A DNA stretch of 64,000 nt, from contig NZ_JACIEW010000005.1 in assembly GCF_014197055.1 (NCBI RefSeq), positions 62,001 to 126,000 of the forward strand. Direction: 5' to 3'. Numbering within the stretch: position 1 is the stretch's first letter; each line of letters opens with the position of its first letter. The notes beneath the pieces were generated by a model. That model did no database searches. It was not told where the DNA came from and saw only the letters and a list, made by a program, of their open reading frames with translations. Below are positions 26,411-34,471 of the stretch, piece by piece. Origin of the DNA: Devosia subaequoris. GTDB lineage: Bacteria; Pseudomonadota; Alphaproteobacteria; Rhizobiales; Devosiaceae. Made by a program: the position numbers and the translations under genes.

Positions 26411-26806
26411 TTGAGCAAGCAGCTTCGCCGAAAACTGCGGGCAAACCCAACAATGGCCGAGCGCGTCTTCTGGCGGGCCATCTATGCGCTCCGGACCAAT
26501 GGTTGGCACTTCCGGAAGCAGGTTGAGATTGGTCCCTATTTTGTTGACTTTGCGTGCCTCCATGCCGGGCTAGTCGTTGAGATCGACGGCGAAACGCACG
26601 GGCAACCGGTCGTGCAACTCAATGATGCGACGCGAGATCAATATCTAGCGGATCGTGGGTTTCAGGTTCTTCGATTTTCGAACAATGATGTGCTGACAAA
26701 CCGTGAGGGCGTTTATGACGCGATCGTTGCCGTATTGGAACGACGCACCGGCAATCACCGCGCAAGCCCCCCTCCCCAACCCTCCCCGCAAGGGGGAGGG
26801 TGCTGA
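26411..26806 (+). CDS. DUF559 endonuclease-like protein
   Basis: Protein of 131 aa from TTG 26411. It is a Vsr/restriction-endonuclease-like DUF559 protein: LRANPTMAERVFWRAI, then GWHFRKQVEIGPYFVDFACLHAGLVVEIDGETHG, with the PD-(D/E)xK-type Asp and Glu-x-Asp pair, and YLADRGFQVLRFSNNDVLTN. The last 13 residues (SPPPQPSPQGGGC) are encoded by the right-hand inverted repeat. The gene is bounded by two near-identical 35-bp repeats and separates eda from modA. DUF559 genes are often sporadically distributed; no role is established. No transposase is present. Confidence 0.8.
   Translation: MSKQLRRKLRANPTMAERVFWRAIYALRTNGWHFRKQVEIGPYFVDFACLHAGLVVEIDGETHGQPVVQLNDATRDQYLADRGFQVLRFSNNDVLTNREGVYDAIVAVLERRTGNHRASPPPQPSPQGGGC
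26768..26802 (-). repeat. 35-bp inverted repeat, right copy (REP-like)
   Basis: Reverse-complement partner of 26372-26406 (34 of 35 positions). It encodes the C-terminus of the DUF559 protein and lies 8-17 bp before the possible modA starts. Confidence 0.85.
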
Positions 26807-26819
26807 GCCGGTGGTAGCG

Positions 26820-27569
26820 GTGGCGCGGAGCACCAAGACAAACGTCCCTAGTATCGTATTTCTTGCTTTTCTCACGCTATCGGGTGGTGTGGTCCCCGTC
26901 GGGGCCGAGACCGCCCATGTCGCGGTGGCTGCCAACTTCACCGCGGTGGCGGAACAATTGGCGTCGCTGTTCGAGGCCGATACCGATCACGAGGTGGTGC
27001 TCAGCTATGGCGCGACCGGCCAGCTTTTTGCGCAGATCAGCCAGGCGGCGCCGTTCGATGTGTTGCTGGCGGCCGACACGGCGCGTCCCGAACGCGCAGT
27101 AGCGGACAGGTTGGCGGTCGAGGGGAGTTTTCTTGTCTATGCCGAAGGGCGGCTGGCGCTTTATGCACCCGGTCTTGATGCGGAGGCGACGCTTTCGTCC
27201 AGGAACTTCTCCAGGATCGCCATAGCGGACCCTGACGCGGCACCCTATGGGCGGGCGGCGGTGGAGACGCTGACCGCGCTGGGGCTCTATGATGCCATAG
27301 CAGCACGGCTGGTCACCGGCGCGAACATCACCCAGACGCTGCAATTTGTCGAAAGCGGCAATGCCGAATTGGGATTTGTGGCGGCAAGCCAGGTGCAGGG
27401 CAAAGACGGATACTGGCTGGTGCCCGAGATTTATCACAGCCCTATTGCACAGGGAGCCGTGCTGCTCAATGAGGGGGCTGACAATCCGGCAGCGTTGGCC
27501 TTTCTAGAATTCTTGGGGAGCAATGAAGCCGTGGCAGTGATCGAAATGGCGGGTTATTCTGTCCCCTGA
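26820..27569 (+). CDS. modA: Molybdate ABC transporter substrate-binding protein
   Basis: Periplasmic binding protein of about 249 aa; GTG 26820 and GTG 26811 are both possible starts and no strong ribosome site is visible. The signal peptide spans PSIVFLAFLTLSGGVVPVGA. Mature ModA motifs are HVAVAANFTAVAEQLASLFE, VVLSYGATGQLFAQISQAAPFDVLLAADTARPERA and GNAELGFVAASQV, which contribute oxyanion ligands. The 5' end abuts the repeat-bounded DUF559 gene, so its original promoter may have been displaced. It is coupled to modB by a 1-bp overlap. Confidence 0.9.
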   Translation: MARSTKTNVPSIVFLAFLTLSGGVVPVGAETAHVAVAANFTAVAEQLASLFEADTDHEVVLSYGATGQLFAQISQAAPFDVLLAADTARPERAVADRLAVEGSFLVYAEGRLALYAPGLDAEATLSSRNFSRIAIADPDAAPYGRAAVETLTALGLYDAIAARLVTGANITQTLQFVESGNAELGFVAASQVQGKDGYWLVPEIYHSPIAQGAVLLNEGADNPAALAFLEFLGSNEAVAVIEMAGYSVP

Positions 27570-28252
27570 TGGATTTTGGCCCACTCCTTTCGCCCGTTCT
27601 GCTGACCCTTGCGCTGGCTCTTTGCGTCACGGTGATCCTGGTCGTCGTTGCCACACCGATTGCCTGGTGGCTGGCGCATGGGCGAGGTCCGGGGCGCGAA
27701 GCGGTAGGCGCGCTGGTGACACTGCCGCTGGTGCTGCCACCCACGGTGCTGGGATTTTATCTGTTGCTGGCGCTGGGACCGAGCGGGCCAGGGGGATGGC
27801 TGGCGGGTTTCTGGGGCGCGCGCACGCTGGCCTTTTCCTTTGTGGGGCTCGTGATCGGCTCGGTGATTGCCTCGCTGCCCTTCATGGTGCAGCCGCTGCG
27901 CAATGGATTTGCCGCCATCGAAACCGAAGTGCTGGAAGTGGCCGACACGCTGGGCGCTTCCCGCTCGCAGCGGTTTTTCCGTATCGCTTTGCCACTGGCG
28001 CGGCCCGGCTATCTGGTGGGCGCCATCATGACCTTTGCCCATACCATGGGCGAGTTTGGCGTGGTGCTGATGATCGGGGGCAATATTCCGGGCCAGACCA
28101 AGGTGCTCTCCATTGCCATTTACGACTTTGTCGAGCGACTCGAATGGGACAAGGCGCATGTGCTGGCCGGCGCAATGGTGCTGTTCGGGTTTGTGACGAT
28201 TTTTGCGACGCTGGTGGTGGGGCGAGGGACGGAGGAGCGGCGAAGCCGTTAG
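27569..28252 (+). CDS. modB: Molybdate ABC transporter permease
   Basis: Membrane protein of 227 aa with five to six hydrophobic segments and the EAA loop EVADTLGASRSQRFFRIALPLARPG. The sequence LVTLPLVLPPTVLGFYLLLALGPSGPGGW is characteristic of ModB. The ATG shares a base with the modA stop. The expected third gene, the ATPase modC, is absent: the next 149 bp have no coding sequence and then lldD begins. The ATPase must be encoded elsewhere or have been lost. Confidence 0.9.
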   Translation: MDFGPLLSPVLLTLALALCVTVILVVVATPIAWWLAHGRGPGREAVGALVTLPLVLPPTVLGFYLLLALGPSGPGGWLAGFWGARTLAFSFVGLVIGSVIASLPFMVQPLRNGFAAIETEVLEVADTLGASRSQRFFRIALPLARPGYLVGAIMTFAHTMGEFGVVLMIGGNIPGQTKVLSIAIYDFVERLEWDKAHVLAGAMVLFGFVTIFATLVVGRGTEERRSR

Positions 28253-28349
28253 GTGGGTTCGTGGTCTTACCTCGGTCGAGCCTGGTTCTCATGGTCGTCT
28301 CGTCCCAAATCTCTGCGCCGGAGCAATTTGGCCTACGCGCGGCTTGAAG

Positions 28350-28363
28350 ACTAACATGTTAGT
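28350..28363. promoter_or_regulatory. GntR-type operator ACTAACATGTTAGT upstream of lldD
   Basis: A perfect 14-bp palindrome ends 38 bp before the lldD ATG. Its 12-bp core CTAACATGTTAG recurs exactly at 43340-43351 and 44596-44607, next to the GntR gene at 43845-44594. Confidence 0.75.
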
Positions 28364-28401
28364 TGCTAGAGCAATCCGGAAATCACACCGGAGCGCCGCT
28401 T

Positions 28402-29583
28402 ATGACCGCCATGGACAAGGTCCTTACCGTTGATGAAATGAAGCGGCTGGCGCATCGGCGTGTGCCAAAGATGTTCTTCGAATATGCCGATAGCGGGTCT
28501 TACACTGAGGGCACTTATCGCGAGAACGAGAGCGATTTCGAAAAGATCAAGCTTAACCAGAAGGTGGCGGTGAACCTTGAGGGCCGTAATCTCAAGGTAA
28601 AAATGCTGGGCCAGGAGATCGCCATGCCGGTGGCGATCGCGCCGGCGGCAACGGGCGGCATGCAGACGGCCGATGGCGAGATCAAGGCGGCCAGGGCAGC
28701 GGAAAAGTTTGGCATCCCCTTTTCGCTCTCCACCATGAGCGTGTGCTCGATAGAGGATATTGCCGAAAACACTTCGGCGCCGTTCTGGTTTCAGCTCTAT
28801 GTGATGCGCGACCGCGACTTCATCAATCGCCTTATTGATCGGGCCAAGGCCGCCAAGTGCTCGGCGCTGGTGCTGACCATGGATCTGCAAATCCTTGGGC
28901 AGCGGCACCGGGACATCAAGAACGGGCTGGCGACGCCGCCCAAATTCACGCCCTATTCGGTCTGGCAGATGATGCAGCATCCGCTCTGGTGCCTGCGCAT
29001 GCTGGGCACCAAACGGCACACTTTCCGCAACATCGTGGGTCATGTCGGCGGTGATCACGACCTGGCATCGCTCTCGGCCTGGACGGCCAGCCAGTTCGAC
29101 CTGACGCTCAATTGGGGCGACGTCAAATGGATCAAGGAGCGCTTCGGCGGTCCGGTGATCGTCAAGGGCGTGCTTGACGCCGATGATGCACAGGCGGCGG
29201 TGGACAATGGCGCCGATGCCATCGTGGTCTCCAATCATGGCGGGCGCCAGCTCGATGGGGCGCCTTCGACCATTCGCGTGCTGCCCGAAATCGTCGAGCG
29301 GGTCGGCAACAAGACCGAGGTCTATCTCGATAGCGGTATTCGCAGCGGGCAGGACGTGGTCAAGGCGCTGGCCTATGGGGCGAAATCGACCTTTATCGGA
29401 CGGCCGATGCTTTACGGGCTTGGTGCGGGCGGCGAGGCCGGGGTGACCCGGGTGCTCGAAATCATCCGCAAGGAACTCGATACCACCATGGCGCTGTGCG
29501 GCGAGCGCGACATTCTCAATGTCGGGCTGCACAATATCTATTCGAACGACATTCCGCCGCGTAACGCGCCAAAGCGCGGCTAA
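28402..29583 (+). CDS. lldD: FMN-dependent L-lactate dehydrogenase / alpha-hydroxy-acid oxidase
   Basis: Flavoenzyme of 393 aa, membrane-associated in this family, that oxidises L-lactate to pyruvate. It has the family landmarks VPKMFFEYADSGS, PVAIAPAATGGMQTADGE, PFSLSTMSVCSIEDIAE, FQLYVMRDRDF, ALVLTMDLQILGQRHRDIKNG and the active-site His/Arg motif VVSNHGGRQLDGAPSTI. ATG 28402 has GGAG nine bases upstream. The palindrome ACTAACATGTTAGT shortly upstream is shared with a fucose-type sugar-acid locus 15 kb away, pointing to co-regulation with a pathway that releases L-lactate. The 3' end overlaps the convergent anti-sigma gene by 4 bp. Confidence 0.9.
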   Translation: MTAMDKVLTVDEMKRLAHRRVPKMFFEYADSGSYTEGTYRENESDFEKIKLNQKVAVNLEGRNLKVKMLGQEIAMPVAIAPAATGGMQTADGEIKAARAAEKFGIPFSLSTMSVCSIEDIAENTSAPFWFQLYVMRDRDFINRLIDRAKAAKCSALVLTMDLQILGQRHRDIKNGLATPPKFTPYSVWQMMQHPLWCLRMLGTKRHTFRNIVGHVGGDHDLASLSAWTASQFDLTLNWGDVKWIKERFGGPVIVKGVLDADDAQAAVDNGADAIVVSNHGGRQLDGAPSTIRVLPEIVERVGNKTEVYLDSGIRSGQDVVKALAYGAKSTFIGRPMLYGLGAGGEAGVTRVLEIIRKELDTTMALCGERDILNVGLHNIYSNDIPPRNAPKRG

Positions 29584-30383
29584 ATGGGGCGATAGCCGGC
29601 GCTTGAGGCCGGCGACGGTGTCAATTGCGCGAAGACGCTGTCGGCGAGGTCTTGCAGGGTCTCGGCGGATTGCGGGCCGACAATGGTGCAGGTGATGGTC
29701 GCATTGGCCCAGTACAGCGCGTTGTCGCCGCCCAGGCGTACCAGTTCAAGATTGGGGCCATCGATGCCGCTCCTGGGGGTGATGTAGAGCGTCACCCGCT
29801 CGCCGGCACTATCCTCATACATCAATTGCGCCGCCCGGCCGCCGGGGATGGCGGGAGCTGGCAGCAGGCGCCCGCCCATGAAGGTGAAACCGGCGGCTGC
29901 CAGATCGGGCATGGCCAGTCCGGTGTCCAGACGATTGGAGAGCCAGCTTGCCAGGTGGTCGGCCTCGGTGCCGGCCACTTCGACGGCGTGGCGGTTTTCG
30001 ACAACATAGACGGTGTGGGCGCTGACCGCGTCGGCAATCAGGCGATTGTAGAGCGCAGGGTTCTCGGCGGTCGGGCGCAGCAGCCAGCCGGCGGCGATGC
30101 CGATGCCCAATATGCCCACAATCATGGCGGCCCGCGCCACACTCTGCCAACGCCGCCGGGATTGGCTCAGGGCGAGACGGTGGGCATTGAGGCGGGGCGG
30201 GACCGGCTCGGTCGCGACCGGGCCAAACAGGGTGTTGATGGCCTCGGTTTGGCGCTGCAATTGCGCCAGCTCGATGGCGGCATCGGGATTGTCGGCCAGC
30301 CAGGCGTCGACGGCGGCGCGGGCGTCACCATCGAGTTGGCCATCGAGATAGGCCATCAGCGTGTCGCGGGTGACGTCCATCAT
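29580..30383 (-). CDS. Anti-sigma factor, membrane-anchored
   Basis: Protein of 267 aa. The N-terminal cytoplasmic part starts with MMDVTRDTLMAYLDGQLDGDARAAVDAWLADNPDAA, typical of anti-sigma factors; the zinc HxxxCxxC motif is absent. A single transmembrane helix lies near residues 84-102 (ARAAMIVGILGIGIAAGWLL) and is followed by a periplasmic domain of about 165 residues. Its start overlaps the ECF sigma gene stop by 4 bp, so the two are made together. It should hold the sigma factor at the membrane until a signal arrives. Confidence 0.87.
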   Translation of the reverse strand: MMDVTRDTLMAYLDGQLDGDARAAVDAWLADNPDAAIELAQLQRQTEAINTLFGPVATEPVPPRLNAHRLALSQSRRRWQSVARAAMIVGILGIGIAAGWLLRPTAENPALYNRLIADAVSAHTVYVVENRHAVEVAGTEADHLASWLSNRLDTGLAMPDLAAAGFTFMGGRLLPAPAIPGGRAAQLMYEDSAGERVTLYITPRSGIDGPNLELVRLGGDNALYWANATITCTIVGPQSAETLQDLADSVFAQLTPSPASSAGYRPI

Positions 30384-30886
30384 TTGACCGACCTCAAGTG
30401 CGGTTCCTGGACCTCACCGGTGGATTGACGCAGACTGGCGCGCGCGCGGCCCAGCCGGCTCATCAGCGTGCCCAGGGGAATATCGAGAATGCTTGCGGCC
30501 TCGGCATAGGCCATGCCTTCGAGGGTAACCAGTAGCAGCGTTTCCTTCTGTTCGAGCGGCAGGTCATCGATGGCGCGGGAGAGTTCGGCCAATGCCAGAT
30601 GACTGTGTTGCGGCGCCGGCGTGCCCAGATCGGGCAGGCTGTCGGCGTCCAGATGCGTGCCGCGGCGTTGCTCGGTGCGGCGCGCATTGCGATGCAGATT
30701 GACGAGGATGGTGAAAAGCCAGGGCCGCATGGGACCGCTGGGGCGAAACAGGCCCCGGCGGGAGATGGCGCGCTCTAGGCAGTCCTGGACGAGGTCATCG
30801 GCGTGGTCGATATTGCGCGTGAGCGCGCGGGCATAGCGGCGCAGGGCCGGTACGCAGGCTTCGAGTTCATCGAGAAAATCGACCAC
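30380..30886 (-). CDS. ECF-family RNA polymerase sigma factor
   Basis: Sigma factor of 168 aa with region 2 (ALRRYARALTRNIDHADDLVQDCLERAI, RPWLFTILVNLHRNARR) and region 4 (LPLEQKETLLLVTLEGMAYAEAASILDIPLGTLMSRLGRARASLR). It is the second gene of a three-gene minus-strand set: COG4315 protein, 31 bp, sigma factor, 4-bp overlap, anti-sigma factor. The COG4315 gene is likely a target of the factor, giving autoregulation. The class is probably RpoE-like of alphaproteobacteria; the stimulus is unknown. Confidence 0.9.
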   Translation of the reverse strand: MVDFLDELEACVPALRRYARALTRNIDHADDLVQDCLERAISRRGLFRPSGPMRPWLFTILVNLHRNARRTEQRRGTHLDADSLPDLGTPAPQHSHLALAELSRAIDDLPLEQKETLLLVTLEGMAYAEAASILDIPLGTLMSRLGRARASLRQSTGEVQEPHLRSVK

Positions 30887-30917
30887 GCCAAAGTTATCCC
30901 GAGCGGAACCGCTCTAT

Positions 30918-31310
30918 CTATTCAATGGCAAGATGCCAGACGCCGCCGACGCCGTCACCCGTGGTGTCGCCCGGGTTCATGTCCTCGACCCAATAGTAGA
31001 GCGGCATGTCCTTATAGGCCCACATCCTGGTGCCATCGGTGCGCTCGACGATGGAGAAGTCGCCTTCGGCCGTGGCAGCGTCATCAGCAAAGAGCGGCGG
31101 CCATTTTTCTGCACAGGTGTCATAGCAATTGGAGACGCCTGGCTCATCCTTGTCGAAAATATACAGGGTCATGCCGTTGGCGTCGGTCAGGACCATCTGG
31201 CCTTCAATGTCGGTCGACATGACCGCGCCGTCGAGATATTCGGCGGCCAGAATTGGGGTGGAAAACAAAGCCAGCGCGGCGGCGCCAGCGAGAAGCGAAC
31301 GGAATTGCAT
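30918..31310 (-). CDS. Secreted COG4315-type repeat protein
   Basis: Exported protein of 130 aa with a signal peptide (MQFRSLLAGAAALALFSTPI, ending LAA). Two COG4315 repeats are visible: GMTLYIFDKDEPGVSNCYDTCAEKWPPLFAD, with a Cys pair, and MPLYYWVEDMNPGDTTGDGVGGVWHL, each with the Yx(F/W/Y)xxD pattern. These proteins are commonly found beside ECF sigma/anti-sigma pairs; their biochemistry is unknown. ATG 31310 has GGAGG nine bases upstream. Confidence 0.82.
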   Translation of the reverse strand: MQFRSLLAGAAALALFSTPILAAEYLDGAVMSTDIEGQMVLTDANGMTLYIFDKDEPGVSNCYDTCAEKWPPLFADDAATAEGDFSIVERTDGTRMWAYKDMPLYYWVEDMNPGDTTGDGVGGVWHLAIE

Positions 31311-31357
31311 GGGATTTTCCCTCCTGTTGACGGACCGCGGTTGCGGGCCCGCTATCA

Positions 31358-31388
31358 GGACACACACCGGCATGCGGTATTTAATCCC
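31358..31388 (-). promoter_or_regulatory. Possible ECF-sigma promoter of the COG4315-sigma-anti-sigma operon
   Basis: On the minus strand, GGGATTAAAT (31388-31379) followed by GTGTCC (31363-31358) resembles the GGGAATAAA-type -35 and GTC-type -10 of rhizobial RpoE-like factors. It lies about 48 bp before the COG4315 ATG. The match is approximate. Confidence 0.35.
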
Positions 31389-31563
31389 GGCCTGAGGAAG
31401 ATTTCTTTGGCAACCGGAACACCGCCGAGAATTCACTATATCCCGCAACAAGCTGCTGGACAGAATGAGCGCGGATTGATTTGTTAGCGCCCAAGCACCG
31501 GGCGGCTGGTTCCAGATCGTACGGTGAAACAACAATTTTCATCAGTCTATCGGGAGGACACCT

Positions 31564-32667
31564 ATGAAAAGACGCGAATTCTTCAAGCAGGCTTCGGTCG
31601 CCACCATCGGCGCTGCGGCAGCGGCAACCACGCTGGCCACGCCGGCGATCGCCCAGGGCAATATCACCTGGCGCATGGTCACCACCTGGCCCAAGAATTT
31701 TCCGGGTCTGGGCGTTGGCGCGCAGAAGCTGGCCGATCGCATCACCAAGGCTTCCGGCGGTCGCCTGACCGTGCAGGTTTTCGCTGCCGGCGAAATGGTG
31801 CCGGGCCTGCAGGCGCTGGACGCGGTGATCGATGGATCGGCCGAGATGAGCCATGGCGCTGCCTATTACTGGCAGAACAAGAGCCAGGGCCTGTCGTTCT
31901 TCACCGGCGTGCCGTTCGGCATGACCAATCGCGAGCTGGGCGCCTGGGTGCGCTATCTCGGCGGTCAGGAGAAGTGGGACAAGATTTACGACCAGTTTGG
32001 CGTACAGGGCTTTCTTTCGGGTGATACCGGTACCCAGGCAGGCGGCTGGTTCAAGAACGAGCTGACCGGCGTGTCCGACATTCAGGGTCTGCGCTTCCGG
32101 ACCCCGGGTCTGGGCGGTCAGGTGTGGAGCAAGCTGGGCGCTTCGGTGACCAACCTTGCCGCTGGCGAGATCTTTGCCGCGCTGCAGTCCGGCACGCTGG
32201 ACGCGGCCGAATTCGTTGGCCCCTATAACGATCTGGCACTGGGCTTCCACCAGGTCGCCAAGAACTACTACTTCCCCAGCTTCGTCGAGCCGGGCCTGGC
32301 TACCGAGCTGGTGGTCGACAAGGCCAAGTTCCAGGAACTGCCTGAAGACCTGCAGGAAATCGTACGTATCGCGGCGCAGGCTTCCTATGACGATGTGTCC
32401 TCGGACATGTATGCCAATGATCCACGTGCGCTGCAGGCGCTGGTTGATGAGCATGATGTTCAGGTCCGCCAGTTCCCCGAGGAAATCATCGAGGCCGGCG
32501 CCAATGCTTCGATGGAACTGATCTCGGAAATCCGCGAAAGCGGCGATGAGCTGACCAAGGAAACCGCCGAGAGCTTCATCTCCGCGTTCAAGCTGCTGCG
32601 CCAGCGCACCGAGGGCACCGACATGCCGTTCCTCGTCGCCCGCGAAAAGTACATCAAGTACGACTAA
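31564..32667 (+). CDS. TRAP transporter periplasmic binding protein (TakP/FcbT1, COG4663 type)
   Basis: Solute-binding protein of 367 aa with a twin-arginine type leader (MKRREFFKQASVATIGAAAA, ending AIA), so it may be exported folded. The mature part starts ITWRMVTTWPKNFPGLGVGAQKLADRI, as in TakP and FcbT1, and the helix with GLRFRTPGLGGQVWSKLGA carries the conserved Arg that grips a carboxylate. Family members bind 2-keto acids or lactate-like acids. A matching COG4664/4665-type permease pair lies at 35305-37271 on the other strand, separated by two unrelated genes. A terminator follows 29 bp downstream. Confidence 0.88.
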   Translation: MKRREFFKQASVATIGAAAAATTLATPAIAQGNITWRMVTTWPKNFPGLGVGAQKLADRITKASGGRLTVQVFAAGEMVPGLQALDAVIDGSAEMSHGAAYYWQNKSQGLSFFTGVPFGMTNRELGAWVRYLGGQEKWDKIYDQFGVQGFLSGDTGTQAGGWFKNELTGVSDIQGLRFRTPGLGGQVWSKLGASVTNLAAGEIFAALQSGTLDAAEFVGPYNDLALGFHQVAKNYYFPSFVEPGLATELVVDKAKFQELPEDLQEIVRIAAQASYDDVSSDMYANDPRALQALVDEHDVQVRQFPEEIIEAGANASMELISEIRESGDELTKETAESFISAFKLLRQRTEGTDMPFLVAREKYIKYD

Positions 32668-32695
32668 AAGCAGGGCCCTTCGGCGATCAGATCGA

Positions 32696-32726
32696 GACCC
32701 CGCAGCCCAGGTTGCGGGGTCTTTTA
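32696..32726 (+). terminator. Intrinsic terminator after the TRAP binding-protein gene
   Basis: A perfect 9-bp stem (GACCCCGCA / TGCGGGGTC) with an 8-nt loop is followed by TTTTAC. Confidence 0.85.
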
Positions 32727-32839
32727 CGTTTGGACATGGCTGGTGGCCGTCTACGCGCCTTGCCCGGAGCGGTTGGGGATGCTTTAGGAGCGCTTTGTTT
32801 TCTGCGGCGTCAGTGCGCCGCGCACTCCAGGCCTCTCCC

Positions 32840-34462
32840 ATGATCAAACTCGACAATATCTCCAAGCAGAACGGCAAGCAGATCATCTTCATTGAAGCCT
32901 CTGCCGCGCTGCAGAAGGGGGAGAAGATCGGGCTGGTCGGGCCCAATGGTGCAGGCAAGACCACACTGTTCCGGATGATCACCGGAGAGGAGCCGCCCGA
33001 TGAGGGGCAGGTCTCGGTCGATCGGGGCACGTCCATTGGTTATTTCAGCCAGGATGTGGGCGAGATGAGCGGGCAATCAGTGGTCAGCGCCGTGATGGAC
33101 GGGGCCGGACCGGTCAGCGAGTTGATGGCTGAGATGGCCGTATTGGAAGCTGATATGGCCGATCCGGACAAGGCCGAAGCGATGGACGCCATCATCGAGC
33201 GCTATGGCGAGGTGCAGGGGCGGTTCCAGGAGCTTGATGGCTATTCGCTGGACGGGCGGGCACGTGAAGTGCTGGCGGGGCTGGGCTTTTCGGCCGAGAT
33301 GATGGATGGCGATGTCGGCGCCCTGTCCGGTGGCTGGAAAATGCGGGTGGCGCTAGCGCGGATCCTTCTGATGAAGCCCGATGTGCTGCTGCTCGACGAG
33401 CCGAGCAACCATCTCGACCTGGAAAGCCTGATCTGGCTGGAGAGCTTCCTCAACAATTATAGTGGCGCGCTTTTGATGACCTCGCACGACCGGGCCTTCA
33501 TGAACCGGATCGTCAACAAGGTCATCGAGATCGATGCCGGCGTGCTGACCAGCTACACAGGAGACTATGATTTCTACCAGGGTCAGCGCGAGATCGCCGA
33601 TCGCAACCAGCAGGCCCAGTTCGAGCGGCAGCAGGCCATGCTGGCCAAGGAAATCGCCTTTATCGAGCGGTTCAAGGCGCGGGCCAGCCACGCCGCGCAG
33701 GTGCAGAGCCGGGTGAAGAAACTTGACAAGATCGACCGGGTCGAGCCGCCCAAACGGCGGCAGACCGTGGCTTTCGAATTTCGTCCGGCGCCCCGTTCGG
33801 GCGAGGACATCGTCCGCATCGAGAAGGTCAAGAAAGCCTATGGCAGCCGTTCGATCTATGACGGACTGGATTTCCATGTGCGGCGGCGCGAGCGCTGGTG
33901 CATTCTGGGGGTCAATGGGGCGGGCAAGTCGACGCTGCTCAAGCTTGTGACCGGAGCGTCCGAACCCGATGCGGGATCGGTGTCGCGTGGTCCAAGTGTG
34001 AAGCTGGGATATTTCGCCCAGCACGCCATGGATGGCATCGACGGTGACATGACGATCTTTCAGACGCTGGAAACCGCCTTTCCGCAGGCAGGGCAGGCGC
34101 CCTTGCGCGCGCTGGCCGGGTGTTTCGGGTTTTCCGGCGACGACATTGAAAAGAAATGCCGGGTGCTCTCGGGCGGCGAGAAAGCGCGGCTGGCCATGGC
34201 GTTGATCCTGTTCGATCCGCCCAACTTCCTGGTGCTGGACGAGCCGACCAACCATCTCGATATCCAGACCAAGCAGATGTTGATCGAGGCGCTGTCAAAC
34301 TTTGAAGGCACCATGCTGTTCGTCAGCCACGACCGGCATTTTCTGGCGGCGCTGTCCAATCGCGTGCTGGAGCTGACGCCGGAGGGCGTCCATGCTTATG
34401 GTGGAGGCTATAGCGAATATGTCCAGGCGACCGGGCAGGAGGCTCCGGGGCTGCGCGGCTAG
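32840..34462 (+). CDS. ABC-F family ATPase (ribosome-associated translation factor type)
   Basis: Soluble protein of 540 aa with two ABC domains and no membrane segments. Domain 1 has GPNGAGKTTL, LSGGWKMRVALARILL and VLLLDEPSNHLDLES; domain 2 has GVNGAGKSTL, LSGGEKARLAMALIL and FLVLDEPTNHLDIQT. The charged linker (about 235-300, AMLAKEIAFIERFKARASHA) is the P-site tRNA interaction motif of ABC-F proteins. It likely acts on stalled or initiating ribosomes, like Uup, YbiT or EttA; I cannot choose among them. The ATG at 32840 was chosen because similarity starts at MIKLDNIS. Confidence 0.88.
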   Translation: MIKLDNISKQNGKQIIFIEASAALQKGEKIGLVGPNGAGKTTLFRMITGEEPPDEGQVSVDRGTSIGYFSQDVGEMSGQSVVSAVMDGAGPVSELMAEMAVLEADMADPDKAEAMDAIIERYGEVQGRFQELDGYSLDGRAREVLAGLGFSAEMMDGDVGALSGGWKMRVALARILLMKPDVLLLDEPSNHLDLESLIWLESFLNNYSGALLMTSHDRAFMNRIVNKVIEIDAGVLTSYTGDYDFYQGQREIADRNQQAQFERQQAMLAKEIAFIERFKARASHAAQVQSRVKKLDKIDRVEPPKRRQTVAFEFRPAPRSGEDIVRIEKVKKAYGSRSIYDGLDFHVRRRERWCILGVNGAGKSTLLKLVTGASEPDAGSVSRGPSVKLGYFAQHAMDGIDGDMTIFQTLETAFPQAGQAPLRALAGCFGFSGDDIEKKCRVLSGGEKARLAMALILFDPPNFLVLDEPTNHLDIQTKQMLIEALSNFEGTMLFVSHDRHFLAALSNRVLELTPEGVHAYGGGYSEYVQATGQEAPGLRG

Positions 34463-34471
34463 GCCAAGATT

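Noticed and set aside
28253..28401. Truncated modC
   Set aside because: No Walker or signature motif is found in any frame of this short region.
31381..33036. Minus-strand open frame of 551 aa
   Set aside because: It lies opposite the TRAP binding protein and ABC-F genes and crosses a terminator; its composition is that of a shadow frame.
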